Counted from the stretch's first letter, positions 54,302-63,803 are shown. The stretch is DNA of 64,000 bases from Bombella pollinis (GCF_026385485.1 NZ_JANIDX010000003.1:215344-279343), one strand, 5' to 3'. Numbers and translations: made by a program. The notes: generated from the sequence alone by a model not told the origin.

Positions 54302-54994
54302 TTAAACATCATTGGGGTTTTTATTTTTTCTAAGGATAGCGATAGCCTCTTTGACGGAATGTTCTGTTTTGGCATCCTCAGTAAGAATATAAACACGGCC
54401 CTTCTTAATATCGTAATACCATCCTTGTACATTTAGCTCCCCACGGGAGAGGGCTTTGGCAACGATGGGATGGGTTTTTAGATGTGTAATCTGCAAACGA
54501 ACATTTGCTTCCGCAAGGTCGCGCACATCCTTAGGGCCGACATCTTCGGCACGGAGGTCACTAATAGTCGCAGCGGCGGCCTCTGCATTATGCAACCAAC
54601 GGCGGACGGTGGGCATATGTTTTAGCTTGTCCGGTTCCGTAGCTAAGTCGATGAGAGCCGACATAGCCCCGCAGTTAGAATGACCGCAGATGATGATGTT
54701 CTTTACCTTGAGCGCACCGACAGCATATTCAATGGCTGAGGCGATTGCCCCAACCATATTGCCATAGGCGGGGACGATATTACCGACATTGCGGATGAGG
54801 AACAGCTCACCCGGCTCTGTCTGTGTAATCAGGCTAGGGCTGATGCGGCTATCCGCACAGGTGATGAACAAGGTTGGCGGGGTCTGATCGTAAGCTAGAC
54901 TCTGGAATAGATCCTGCTTTTGTGGATACACTTCGCTCTCGAAAGTCTGCACGCCATCCAGCAGCTCTAGCAGAGTGTTACGGTGAAAGACCAT
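54302..54994 (-). CDS. can: Beta-class carbonic anhydrase
   Basis: A 230-aa beta carbonic anhydrase. Zinc ligands C46 (CADSR), H105 and C108 (GHSNCGA) and the catalytic Asp-Arg pair D48/R50 are present. It interconverts CO2 and bicarbonate, supplying bicarbonate for carboxylases such as acetyl-CoA carboxylase (accA lies at 63 kb). The ATG at 54994 follows GGGGAAAC; an upstream in-frame stretch is rejected as non-coding. It is 136 bp after alaS. Confidence 0.93.
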   Translation of the reverse strand: MVFHRNTLLELLDGVQTFESEVYPQKQDLFQSLAYDQTPPTLFITCADSRISPSLITQTEPGELFLIRNVGNIVPAYGNMVGAIASAIEYAVGALKVKNIIICGHSNCGAMSALIDLATEPDKLKHMPTVRRWLHNAEAAAATISDLRAEDVGPKDVRDLAEANVRLQITHLKTHPIVAKALSRGELNVQGWYYDIKKGRVYILTEDAKTEHSVKEAIAILRKNKNPNDV

Positions 54995-55054
54995 ATTTTT
55001 GTTTCCCCGGTTAAGACGCCTCATACAAAAATAAAAGATGGCGTAATGGCAGGT

Positions 55055-55086
55055 GGAGCGATAGAGAGATACAGCCCTATCGCTCC
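55055..55086. repeat. Perfect 10-bp inverted repeat between alaS and can
   Basis: GGAGCGATAG (55055-55064) and CTATCGCTCC (55077-55086) are perfect reverse complements with a 12-base loop. There is no T tract on the minus strand after the stem, so it is not a standard terminator. It may be an mRNA stabiliser, a processing site or an operator. Confidence 0.5.
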
Positions 55087-55130
55087 GCACCCTTAAAAAG
55101 ATTTTTAATCTCCGTCTAGCTGAAAAGACC

Positions 55131-57770
55131 TTAACCCTCTGTAAGTTTACGGCGAATCATCTCAAACACAGCTTCAGCAGCGGGTTCAGTCCCACCGGCT
55201 TGGGCCATGTCGGGACGGCCACCGCCACCTTTACCATCCATGAGGGCAGAAGCCTCACGGACAAGGGCTACAGCATCAAAACGTGTGGTGAGGTCTTTGC
55301 TAATGGCAATGACGATGCTGCCACGCTCATTCGCCCCGGAGATTAACGCGACAACGCCGGAGGAAATCTGTTTGAGCAGCCCCTCAGCTAGTCCTTTGAG
55401 GTCCTTGGGGTTTACATCCTCCAAGAAGCGGGCTGCAAGCGTAACACCGTTGATTGTCTCGCTTGATGCCGCACCATCCCCCGTTGTTAGCTTATGTTGC
55501 AGAGAGGAAATCTGCGCATTTAAGGCTTTGCGCTCCTCTAACAAAGCGGCAAGACGAGCGGGAGCCTCAGCCGGTGTGACCTTGAGCAGAGCGGCCATCT
55601 CGGCAAGGCGGTCCTCACTAGTGCGAATAGCCTGTTCTGCTGCGGCCCCACATACGGCCTCAATGCGGCGCACACCAGATGAGACCCCGCTTTCGGACAG
55701 GATGCGGAAAAGGCCAATCTCACCCAGACGGTTTACATGCGTTCCGCCGCAAAGCTCGATGGAGTAGGCTTGGCGGTTTTTCTCATCCTCATCCCCCATG
55801 AAGACAACGCGCACCTCGTCGCCATATTTCTCACCAAAGAGGGCCATAGCCCCGCTCTCAATGGCTTGCTCCTGCGTCATGAGGCGCGTTTCAACCGGGC
55901 TATTTTGCCGGATGCGCGCATTAACCTCAGCCTCAATGTGCTTTAGCTCCTCCTCAGTGAGGGGACGGGGCTGGCTGATGTCAAACCGCAAACGATCCGG
56001 CGTGTTGAGGCTACCTTTTTGGGTGACATGCTCGCCAATGTGACGGCGCAAGGCCTCATGCAATAAATGTGTGGCAGAGTGATGCCCGCGCACGGCCGTC
56101 CGGCGTGTATGGTCGATTTCGGCATGGACATCCATACCGGGTTTGAGGACACCCTCCACCACGCGGCCATAATGCACGATGAGCGTGCCGTTCTTCTTTT
56201 GCGTATCGGTGATGTCGATTTTCAAACCGGGGCCTGTGAGCGTGCCGTGGTCGCCCACTTGCCCACCACTCTCCCCATAAAAAGGCGATTGGTTGAGAAG
56301 AATAGCGACTTCATCACCCGCTTTTGCCTCGGCGAGTTCATCACTACCGCGGAAGATAGCTTGCACTTGGGCATCCGCGGCTTCACTTACATAGCCGAGG
56401 AACTCCGTCCCCCCGAAGCGGTCGCGCGCATCAAACCACACAGTCTCTACAGCACTATCGCCAGAGCCCACCCAGGCCGCACGGGCACGTTGGCGTTGCT
56501 CAGCCATGGCATTTTCAAAGCCTGCCTCATCCACTTTATGGCCGCGCTCACGGAGGACATCTTGGGTAAGGTCCAGCGGGAAGCCAAATGTGTCGTAAAG
56601 CTTAAAAGCCACATCACCGGGGAGCTGCCCTTTGCTGGAGAGTCGTCCCATTTCCTCTTCCAGCAGAGCCATCCCACGGCCAAGTAAGGCGGTGAAGCGT
56701 TCTTCCTCGCCTTTCATGGTCTCAGCAATGAGGGCTTTATGCTGGTTTAGCTCTGGGTAGGCATGGCCCATCTGTTGGATGAGCGCGGGGAGGAGGCGAT
56801 AAAAAACGGGCTCCTTCGCGCCCATGAGATGGAGATGGCGCATGGCACGGCGCATAATGCGGCGTAAGACATAGCCGCGCCCTTCGCGGGAGGGGAGAAC
56901 ACCATCGGAGATGAGGAAGGCTGTAGAGCGTAAATGGTCAGCCACAACGCGATGGCTGGTTTTAAAACGCCCATCAGCATCTTGATGCATTAACTCCGCA
57001 GAGGCCTCAATTAAAGCGCGGAGGGTATCTGTATCGTAATTATCCTTCTTACCCTGCATAACGGCAGCGAACCGCTCTAGCCCCATGCCGGTATCAATAG
57101 AAGGATGGGGGAGGTTGGAGCGTTTGCCCTCACCTTCCTCAAAGAATTGCATAAAGACGAGATTCCAAATCTCGACAAAGCGGTCGCCATCTTCATCAGG
57201 GCTACCGGGAGGGCCCCCAGCAACAGAGGGGCCGTGGTCGTAAAAGATTTCGGAGGAGGGGCCACAAGGGCCAGTATCGCCCATGCGCCAGAAATTATCA
57301 GAGGTAGCAATGCGGATGATTTTTTCGTCCGTAAGACCTGCGATTTTTTTCCACAATTCTGCGGCTTCATGGTCATCTGCATAGACAGTAACAAGCAGCT
57401 TTTCCGCAGGGATGGAGAAGCCCTTGGTTAGGAGTGTCCAAGCGAATTCAATCACTTCCGCTTTGAAGTAGTCTCCAAAGCTGAAATTACCCATCATCTC
57501 AAAGAAAGTATGATGCCGGGCTGTATAGCCAACATTATCAAGGTCGTTATGCTTCCCGCCCGCCCGGACGACTTTTTGGGCTGTTGTTGCACGCTTGAAG
57601 GGTAAGCTCTCTTGCCCGGTAAAGACGTTTTTAAAAGGGACCATCCCCGCATTGGTAAAAAGAAGGGATGGGTCATTTTGTGGCACAAGAGACGCAGAGG
57701 GTAGAATCTGATGACCGTGAGATTCAAAGTAGCTGAGGAATTGAGAGCGGATATCGTTGGTGCTGATCAT
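55131..57770 (-). CDS. alaS: Alanyl-tRNA synthetase
   Basis: An 879-aa class II synthetase. The catalytic core has HHTFFEMMGNFSFGDYF and the editing domain has HSATHLLHEALR and ELCGGTHVNRLGEIG, whose His and Cys bind zinc. The C-terminal DHHA1 region includes GKGGGRPDMAQAGG. It charges tRNA-Ala and corrects serine and glycine mischarging. The ATG at 57770 (MISTNDIRSQF) matches the family N-terminus; longer in-frame stretches upstream do not. Confidence 0.96.
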   Translation of the reverse strand: MISTNDIRSQFLSYFESHGHQILPSASLVPQNDPSLLFTNAGMVPFKNVFTGQESLPFKRATTAQKVVRAGGKHNDLDNVGYTARHHTFFEMMGNFSFGDYFKAEVIEFAWTLLTKGFSIPAEKLLVTVYADDHEAAELWKKIAGLTDEKIIRIATSDNFWRMGDTGPCGPSSEIFYDHGPSVAGGPPGSPDEDGDRFVEIWNLVFMQFFEEGEGKRSNLPHPSIDTGMGLERFAAVMQGKKDNYDTDTLRALIEASAELMHQDADGRFKTSHRVVADHLRSTAFLISDGVLPSREGRGYVLRRIMRRAMRHLHLMGAKEPVFYRLLPALIQQMGHAYPELNQHKALIAETMKGEEERFTALLGRGMALLEEEMGRLSSKGQLPGDVAFKLYDTFGFPLDLTQDVLRERGHKVDEAGFENAMAEQRQRARAAWVGSGDSAVETVWFDARDRFGGTEFLGYVSEAADAQVQAIFRGSDELAEAKAGDEVAILLNQSPFYGESGGQVGDHGTLTGPGLKIDITDTQKKNGTLIVHYGRVVEGVLKPGMDVHAEIDHTRRTAVRGHHSATHLLHEALRRHIGEHVTQKGSLNTPDRLRFDISQPRPLTEEELKHIEAEVNARIRQNSPVETRLMTQEQAIESGAMALFGEKYGDEVRVVFMGDEDEKNRQAYSIELCGGTHVNRLGEIGLFRILSESGVSSGVRRIEAVCGAAAEQAIRTSEDRLAEMAALLKVTPAEAPARLAALLEERKALNAQISSLQHKLTTGDGAASSETINGVTLAARFLEDVNPKDLKGLAEGLLKQISSGVVALISGANERGSIVIAISKDLTTRFDAVALVREASALMDGKGGGGRPDMAQAGGTEPAAEAVFEMIRRKLTEG

Positions 57771-57862
57771 GAGCCTATAAGTCCGAAGGGCGGAAAGGAG
57801 GAATGCTTTCCGTATGTTAGAGGATTCCCGCGTTATTGGAAATGGCAGGATTCTTAGTCGGA

Positions 57863-58297
57863 TTAGTCTTTCTTTTTGTGAAAGACGAAATGATGACAGA
57901 AGGCGAAATTGATGAACATGCCGCCAGCCGTGCCGCAAAGAAGGGCGATAAAAGTATAATGGCGTGTAAGGGGCCAGAGGCTGAACAGAGCCAGCACAAT
58001 TCCGCGATTGATGATAAATCCGGGTAAGTTAGCGAGGATGAATCGTCCCCATTGGTGATGAAGTGTATAGCTTTCGCGGCAACGGTCGCGGAATGTCCAA
58101 TAACGATTTAACAACCAGTTATTGCTAGAGGCCACAATATAAGCAAGCAAAGCGGCGAGGCGCAGGCCAAGGGCATGACGAAAGAGCGATAATGTAGCCC
58201 AATCTACCAGGAAGCCTATCGCACCAACGATACCAAAATAGAAGAACCGTTGGAGGAGGGGATAATATTTTTGCCAGTTTTGTTTGATGAGGTGCAT
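57863..58297 (-). CDS. GtrA family membrane protein
   Basis: A 144-aa protein with four predicted membrane helices and the GtrA pattern: RFFYFGIVGAIGFLVDWATL, then SSNNWLLNRYWTFRD, then NLPGFIINRG. GtrA-like proteins are thought to flip or move lipid-linked sugars used in cell-surface glycan building. No partner glycosyltransferase is adjacent. It lies upstream of alaS on the same strand with a 92-bp gap. Confidence 0.85.
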   Translation of the reverse strand: MHLIKQNWQKYYPLLQRFFYFGIVGAIGFLVDWATLSLFRHALGLRLAALLAYIVASSNNWLLNRYWTFRDRCRESYTLHHQWGRFILANLPGFIINRGIVLALFSLWPLTRHYTFIALLCGTAGGMFINFAFCHHFVFHKKKD

Positions 58298-58405
58298 TGC
58301 TTCTTTTAGGTGCCAACGCTGTGAGGGATGGAATAGCTAGGGGCTTAGCATAGCTTGGCTCTAGACGTAAGGATTTCTAGAACGGTTTTAGAGATAAAAA
58401 GCCCA

Positions 58406-58430
58406 CAAAAAAGGGCACCCGGAGGTGCCC
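58406..58430 (-). terminator. Intrinsic terminator after the OmpA-family gene
   Basis: A perfect 7-bp stem, GGGCACC (58413-58419) with GGTGCCC (58424-58430), has a 4-base loop. On the minus strand it is followed by six T residues. It lies 44 bp past the OmpA stop. Confidence 0.8.
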
Positions 58431-58473
58431 TCTTTCACAAACCTTAGATGGTCCGCTGAGTGTTCATCTGAAC

Positions 58474-59622
58474 TTACTTCAGGATGATCTCAACACGACG
58501 GTTCTGCGGCTCACGTGTGTTTTTAGCTGTTGTAACCAGCGGCTTGGCATCGCCGTAACCGTGGATGTCGATAGCTGTAGCAGGCACGCCGAGACGGACC
58601 AGCTCAGCCTTCACGCTGTTAGCGCGCTTGATGGAGAGACCCATGTTGTACTTCTCACCACGCGGGCCAGGATGAGCAGCGGAGTTATCGGTGTAACCGT
58701 TAACTTCGATGCGTGTTGTCTGGACGTGTGTGGAAGCTTGAGCAGCCTGAGCAACGATCTCACGAGCGCGACCTGTCAGGTTGGACTTATCCCAGTCGAA
58801 GAAGACGAGGTAAGTGCGAGCAGCCTGAGCCGGCGGCGGAACGACAACATGCGGTGCAGCAGGCGGAGCTGGCGGTGCGCTGTTGAAGGCGTAACGAACA
58901 CCGAAGAGGAACTGGTGGGTATAGCGTGTGCCATAACCAACGCGATCACCGCGTTCACCGTCATGATGCAGGTAGTGACGGCCGTTGGAGCCCCCCCCTG
59001 AAGAACCAGCCTGACCGATGAAACGATACTGGGTGGTCAGAGCCAAACCGGGAACGCCTGGGATGTCGTAAGCCGCACCAACAATACCCTGAGCAGCGAG
59101 GCCACCTGTGGTGTTGTTGAAGTTAGGATAGTTTGTGCCGCGGTTGTAAACCTTACGGTAGTTCTGCCACATATAGCCAGCACCGATACCAACGAACGGT
59201 GTGACAGGGAAGTTGTTCAGGCCGAACATGCCGAGGTCAATGTCATACAGGACGTTGACGAACGCGCCATAGCCTTCGCTCTTACCATGAGCGTGACGTG
59301 TTCCACCATCAGCGAAGGTGCCTGTCAGACGATTGATATGCGTCTGGTTGTAGTTACCCTCAACCTCAGCACGCAGGCCGTTGCCGAAGCCATAACCAGC
59401 GGACAGATAGCCGTTAAAGCCTGTGCCGGAGTGCATTTTGCCGTAGTCTTGCGTAGCATCGCGCTTGATGCTGCGGCCTGTGCCAACGCGGGCACTCTGG
59501 TGCTGAACCAGGTTATAGCCGGCTGCCATATCGACATACGGGCCGGTGATCGTGCTGGCCATGGCGAGGGAGGGCAGAGCCACCATCGAGGTCATGGCGA
59601 GAAGTGCATTACGAATACGCAT
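58474..59622 (-). CDS. OmpA family outer-membrane protein
   Basis: A 382-aa protein with a signal peptide (MRIRNALLAMTSMVALPSLAMA), an N-terminal eight-stranded beta-barrel-like region (about 25-250) rich in Gly, Tyr and Asn, and a C-terminal OmpA peptidoglycan-binding domain (about 265-382) with GYTDNSAAHPGPRGEKYN and QNRRVEIILK. It anchors the outer membrane to the wall. Codon use is strongly biased, as in an abundant protein. A Shine-Dalgarno-like AAGGA lies upstream. It is transcribed alone and ends at a clear terminator. Confidence 0.9.
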   Translation of the reverse strand: MRIRNALLAMTSMVALPSLAMASTITGPYVDMAAGYNLVQHQSARVGTGRSIKRDATQDYGKMHSGTGFNGYLSAGYGFGNGLRAEVEGNYNQTHINRLTGTFADGGTRHAHGKSEGYGAFVNVLYDIDLGMFGLNNFPVTPFVGIGAGYMWQNYRKVYNRGTNYPNFNNTTGGLAAQGIVGAAYDIPGVPGLALTTQYRFIGQAGSSGGGSNGRHYLHHDGERGDRVGYGTRYTHQFLFGVRYAFNSAPPAPPAAPHVVVPPPAQAARTYLVFFDWDKSNLTGRAREIVAQAAQASTHVQTTRIEVNGYTDNSAAHPGPRGEKYNMGLSIKRANSVKAELVRLGVPATAIDIHGYGDAKPLVTTAKNTREPQNRRVEIILK

Positions 59623-59728
59623 TTACTTCATCAGTCCTTAACATTGTGTAACATACGGCCATTACGGTTGGCGGGCATCGGAATGATCACCGTGTGAAGC
59701 CAGCGCGGCCGATGAGTCTGATTTAGGG

Positions 59729-59764
59729 GAAAGATGCCTCAAAGTTAAGAGCTTTTAGGCATCT
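59729..59764 (-). terminator. Probable terminator after aroKB
   Basis: AGATGCCT (59732-59739) and AGGCATCT (59757-59764) form an 8-bp perfect stem with a 17-base loop. On the minus strand it is followed by only a short T tract. A smaller hairpin, CTGTGT/ACACAG (59785-59804), precedes it just after the aroKB stop. Confidence 0.45.
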
Positions 59765-59809
59765 CTGTTGCGAAGAAGTAGATACTGTGTCTAATTGAAC
59801 ACAGATTGA

Positions 59810-61489
59810 TTAAGGGGCGAACCCTTCGGCAAGAAGGAGAGCGCGAACATCCTCCAAGGCGACATCACGACAGGTGAAGGCTTTGCCAATGCCGTGGAGG
59901 AGGACGAAGGTTACTTTTCCTTCGCGGAGTTTTTTATCCCGCCCCATATGTGCCAGAAGAGTCGCTGTACTGAGATTATGGGGCAAGTCGGCCTTTCCTA
60001 CAGGCATATTGAGCTTATGTAGATGGGCATCTAGGCGTGCGAGATCGTCTTGTGGGGCGAGTCCCATTTTGACCGAAAGAGCAAGAGCCATATGTAGGCC
60101 GATAGATACAGCCTCCCCATGTAAGAGCCGCCCATCATAATGAAACTCGGCCTCAAAAGCGTGGGCGAAGGTATGGCCCAGATTAAGCAAGGCGCGCCCG
60201 CCAGAGTGGGCAGATTCCCGCTCATCGTCTTGTACGACTCCGGTTTTAAAGAGGCAGGCACGGCGTACCGCTTCGCCTAGAGCGGCAGGGTCGCCTTTTA
60301 AGACGGCATGGCCATGTTGCTCACACCATGCGAATAATCTTTCATCCGCAATTAAGCCTGACTTAACGATTTCTGCATACCCCGCTACGAGCTGGCGTGG
60401 GGGGAGTGTGTCCAGCACGGTTGTATCAGCTAGAACGAGGTTAGGCTGCCAGAAGGCTCCGATGAGATTCTTCCCGGCTTTTGCGTTGATGCCGGTTTTC
60501 CCGCCGACAGAGCTATCAACTTGAGCAAGCAATGTGGTGGGGATTTGGATAAAGGGTACGCCGCGCAAAATGCTTGCAGCAACAAAGCCAGCAAGATCCC
60601 CTACAACACCACCGCCAAAGGCTATGATGGTTGTGCCGCGCTCTATCCCTTGGGCGAGAATCGTTTCAATGACGTCTTCAAATCGCTTGAGGGATTTGCT
60701 GCTTTCCCCGGGCGGTACGGTGATGGTGGCAAAATGGATGCCAGCGCGGGTGAGGCTTTCTTCTAGCGCAGCGAGATGCAAGGAGGCGACCGTGCTATCT
60801 GTGAGGATAACAGCGCGGTTATTGGGCAGGTGAGGGCGGATGCGTAAGCCTGCATCATGCAAAAGCTGAGGGCCGGTGAGTACTTCATAGCTATGGCCTG
60901 CCAATGTAACGGGAACATGATGCGGTGGTGTGGCTGTGGCGAGTTGGGTTGTGATGGTGTGTGTGGCGTGTTCCACGCTTTCATCTCCACATTCGATGAT
61001 AAGGTCGGCCTCTGCGTAATAAGGGTAACGCTCTTGGGCGAGGCGGCGGAGGGTTGCTTCTGGGTCGCCTTGGGCTAAGAGAGGCCGGTTATGGCGATTA
61101 TGGAGGAGACGTTTGAGGAGGGTTGGCATGGGGACATGCAACCATATAGTGCAAATGTCTGTTCGTTTATGGCTAAGGGCGCGGGTGCGTGGGTGCATCC
61201 ACGCTCCGCCGCCTGTGGCAAGGATACATGGCCCCCCCTTGAGGAGGCGGCGTATGACCCGATGCTCTCCCGCACGGAAATGGGCCTCTCCATGTTGGGA
61301 GAAGATTTCTGCAATGCTTTGGCGGCTTGCTTTTTCAATTTCGGCATCAGTATCGATAAAAGGGATACCGTAATAGTGGGCAAGTTGGCGGCCTAGCGTG
61401 GTTTTGCCAGCCCCCATGAGGCCAACAAGCACAATAATATGAAAAGGGGGCTTCTCTGACGAAGCGCGCGGGGAAGGAGAGTGCGACAT
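59810..61489 (-). CDS. aroKB: Bifunctional shikimate kinase/3-dehydroquinate synthase
   Basis: A 559-aa fusion of two shikimate-pathway enzymes. Residues about 17-185 are shikimate kinase: P-loop GLMGAGKTTLGRQ, DTDAEIE and ATGGGAW. Residues about 190-559 are 3-dehydroquinate synthase: FGGGVVGDLAGFVAA, DSSVGGKTGINAKAGKNLIG and the metal-binding His of LNLGHTFAHAFE. AroB makes 3-dehydroquinate from DAHP, and AroK phosphorylates shikimate, so the two steps are not consecutive. The gene starts at 61489 and is divergent from the small membrane protein and xerD, a conserved neighbourhood. The two are usually separate adjacent genes in other bacteria. Confidence 0.92.
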   Translation of the reverse strand: MSHSPSPRASSEKPPFHIIVLVGLMGAGKTTLGRQLAHYYGIPFIDTDAEIEKASRQSIAEIFSQHGEAHFRAGEHRVIRRLLKGGPCILATGGGAWMHPRTRALSHKRTDICTIWLHVPMPTLLKRLLHNRHNRPLLAQGDPEATLRRLAQERYPYYAEADLIIECGDESVEHATHTITTQLATATPPHHVPVTLAGHSYEVLTGPQLLHDAGLRIRPHLPNNRAVILTDSTVASLHLAALEESLTRAGIHFATITVPPGESSKSLKRFEDVIETILAQGIERGTTIIAFGGGVVGDLAGFVAASILRGVPFIQIPTTLLAQVDSSVGGKTGINAKAGKNLIGAFWQPNLVLADTTVLDTLPPRQLVAGYAEIVKSGLIADERLFAWCEQHGHAVLKGDPAALGEAVRRACLFKTGVVQDDERESAHSGGRALLNLGHTFAHAFEAEFHYDGRLLHGEAVSIGLHMALALSVKMGLAPQDDLARLDAHLHKLNMPVGKADLPHNLSTATLLAHMGRDKKLREGKVTFVLLHGIGKAFTCRDVALEDVRALLLAEGFAP

Positions 61490-61620
61490 AGCGTTTTTCT
61501 ATCACGGCTAAAGAGGCGGGGGTAGGTCTCCTCTATGTTTAAGAGCATGTTGGAGAAGGAGGGTTTTTAAAATGGCTTCTTCCCTTTATAAGCGTGTCAT
61601 ATCCTTTGGGGAGTGATTTT

Positions 61621-61824
61621 ATGAAAGTCATTGTGCGTTTGGCTGTGGCCTTATTGGTCCTGATTATACTGGCAGGGGGCGGCTATATCTTAACGCATGG
61701 GGAGCATGCTCCTGCTCCTGTTATGGTTCATCATGACTTAGTGCCCCATGCTGCACCTAGCGCGCCAGCACAGATAAGCGGGGGGGCAAGCTTGCCGGAG
61801 CTACCCCCTGTTGGAGGGCATTGA
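61621..61824 (+). CDS. Small single-pass membrane protein of unknown function
   Basis: A 67-aa protein: a short start MKVIVRLAVALLVLIILAGGGYIL forming one membrane helix, then a His/Pro/Ala-rich tail of about 40 residues facing the periplasm. GGGGAG lies 7 bases before the ATG at 61621, a good ribosome site that supports a real gene. The stop lies next to the xerD start region, so the two are likely transcribed together. No family is recognised. Confidence 0.6.
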   Translation: MKVIVRLAVALLVLIILAGGGYILTHGEHAPAPVMVHHDLVPHAAPSAPAQISGGASLPELPPVGGH

Positions 61825-61838
61825 AGCATCGCACTTTT

Positions 61839-62735
61839 ATGGTGGAGTCTGCGGCTCTTATAGATTCGTTCTTGGAGACGATGTTGGCCGAGCGCGGGGC
61901 GGCTCAAAAGACGCGGCAAGCTTATCGCGCTGATTTGGAGGATTTCGCCCGTTGGTGTGCGCCGGAGTCCGTAGCTGTAGTGCCAGCAATGCGTGTTCAC
62001 GCCTATTTTGCGGCGTTAGGGCGCGCGGGGCTTGCCGCACGCACACAAGCGCGGCGGCTTTCTGCCCTTAAACAATTTGCCCGCTTTTTGCTTCAAATGG
62101 GTGTGCGTGAGGATGATTTTACAGCAGGCCAAGCAACGCCACGTTATCAGGCGGGCTTGCCTCATCCGCTTAGCGAAGCTGAGGTGCAAAAACTGTTAGA
62201 GAAAGGCACGCGTGGCCATGCTGATGTGCGGCGCGATTTACTGGCTCGCGTAGCGTTAGAGCTGCTCTATACAACGGGCCTGCGGATTAGCGAGCTCCTC
62301 ACCCTTCCTGCGCAGGCAGTGCGTCATAAGGGAGGGATGTTGCCCATCCGCGGCAAAGGCGGGCGGGAGCGGCTTGTGCCGTTCTCTCATGCTGCGCGAG
62401 AAGCGGCAGAGGCCTTGATAGCTTATGATAGCGTGTTGGATAGCCCGTGGCTGTTCCCCGGTCGTAACCCCCAAAAGCCCTTAACCCGGCAGGGTTTTGA
62501 TAAGATTTTGCACGCTTGTGCGCTTCAAGCGGGAATAGACCCGCAACGGGTTAGTCCGCATGTATTGCGTCATTCCTTTGCCACACATTTGCTCAATCGC
62601 GGTGCTGACCTTAGAGCGTTACAGATGTTGTTAGGTCATGCTGATATTACGACCACGCAAATCTACACACAGGTGATGACAGAACGGTTGAAAGAAACAG
62701 TTCGGCAATATCATCCCTTAGGACGAGGGGGATGA
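61839..62735 (+). CDS. xerD: Tyrosine recombinase XerD
   Basis: A 298-aa tyrosine recombinase. The catalytic residues are all visible: Arg in TTGLRISELL, Lys in RGKGGRER, His-x-x-Arg in HVLRHSFATH, the second His in LLGHADITTT and Tyr in QIYTQV. With XerC it resolves chromosome dimers at dif. The context between aroKB and accA is the standard alphaproteobacterial place for xerD. The ATG at 61839 is chosen; an in-frame TTG at 61821 overlapping the previous stop is an alternative. Confidence 0.9.
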   Translation: MVESAALIDSFLETMLAERGAAQKTRQAYRADLEDFARWCAPESVAVVPAMRVHAYFAALGRAGLAARTQARRLSALKQFARFLLQMGVREDDFTAGQATPRYQAGLPHPLSEAEVQKLLEKGTRGHADVRRDLLARVALELLYTTGLRISELLTLPAQAVRHKGGMLPIRGKGGRERLVPFSHAAREAAEALIAYDSVLDSPWLFPGRNPQKPLTRQGFDKILHACALQAGIDPQRVSPHVLRHSFATHLLNRGADLRALQMLLGHADITTTQIYTQVMTERLKETVRQYHPLGRGG

Positions 62736-62808
62736 GGGGACGAGTTTCTCGTTAGGAAATGCAAATAAGGGCTATTTTAGGCTCTCTTGGCGTGCTATCG
62801 GGCAGGGT

Positions 62809-63777
62809 ATGCGCCAGTTCCTAGATTTTGAAAAATCAGTTGCCGAGCTTGAGACCAAGATCGGTGAACTTCGTCAGGTTAGCCGCCAAGAAAATGGGGC
62901 CGGCCTGGATGGTCTGAATATTGATGAGGAAATGACCCGTCTGTCTGAAAAGGCGGATAAGCAGCTTCGCACTTTGTATGGCAAATTAACGCCATTGCAG
63001 AAGGTACAAGTTGCACGCCATGCACAGCGGCCTCACGCTTTGGATTACATCGAATCCCTCATGACAGAATACACCCCTCTTGCGGGGGATCGTCTTTTTG
63101 GGGATGACCAAGCTCTTATCGGGGGGCTTGCGCGCTTTCGGGGTCAGCCTGTTGTGGTGATTGGCACAGAGCGTGGCTCTGATACAGAGAGCCGTTTGCG
63201 TCATAATTTTGGGATGGCACGGCCAGAGGGGTATCGTAAGGCGCAGCGTTTGATGCGTCTGGCAGAGCGTTTTGGCCTACCGATTCTCACTTTTGTGGAT
63301 ACTGCTGGCGCATGGCCGGGGATTGATGCTGAGGCACGCGGTCAGGCCGAGGCGATTGCGCGGGCGATTGATACATGCCTGCAAGTAAAAGTGCCGTTGA
63401 TTGCTACCGTAATTGGTGAGGGTGGCTCTGGTGGGGCGATTGCCATTGCCGCAGGGGACCGTGTGTTGATGTTAGAACATGCGATTTACTCGGTTATTTC
63501 GCCAGAAGCGGCGGCTTCTATTTTGTGGCGGGACCCGAAGATGGCCCCTAATGCCGCTGAAGCTTTGAAATTGACAGCTCATGATTTGAAGAAATTAGGG
63601 CTGATTGATCAGATTATTGAGGAGCCTGTTGGTGGTGCACAGCGTATGCCTGCCGAGGCGATTGACCGTGTTGGTGAGGCCATCGCAGAGGCTTTGGCCG
63701 CTGTGAAGGCAATCCCTAAAGAGGATTTGCTGCCATCCCGCAGGGAGCGTTATTTGGAGATGACGCGCGCTCATTGA
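62809..63777 (+). CDS. accA: Acetyl-CoA carboxylase carboxyltransferase subunit alpha
   Basis: A 322-aa AccA. It begins MRQFLDFEKSVAELETKI, and the catalytic crotonase-fold part shows PILTFVDTAGAWPGIDAEARGQAEAIAR and IGEGGSGGAIAIAAGDRV. It joins with AccD to transfer the carboxyl group from biotin to acetyl-CoA, the first step in fatty acid synthesis. It lies 73 bp after xerD on the same strand and is followed by a strong terminator. Confidence 0.95.
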   Translation: MRQFLDFEKSVAELETKIGELRQVSRQENGAGLDGLNIDEEMTRLSEKADKQLRTLYGKLTPLQKVQVARHAQRPHALDYIESLMTEYTPLAGDRLFGDDQALIGGLARFRGQPVVVIGTERGSDTESRLRHNFGMARPEGYRKAQRLMRLAERFGLPILTFVDTAGAWPGIDAEARGQAEAIARAIDTCLQVKVPLIATVIGEGGSGGAIAIAAGDRVLMLEHAIYSVISPEAAASILWRDPKMAPNAAEALKLTAHDLKKLGLIDQIIEEPVGGAQRMPAEAIDRVGEAIAEALAAVKAIPKEDLLPSRRERYLEMTRAH

Positions 63778-63803
63778 TATGTAGGTAGTATTACGCCGTA
63801 TAA

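Noticed and set aside
58561..59001. Plus-strand reading frame opposite the OmpA-family gene
   Set aside because: It is antisense to a clear OmpA domain, and its composition follows from that gene's codon bias.
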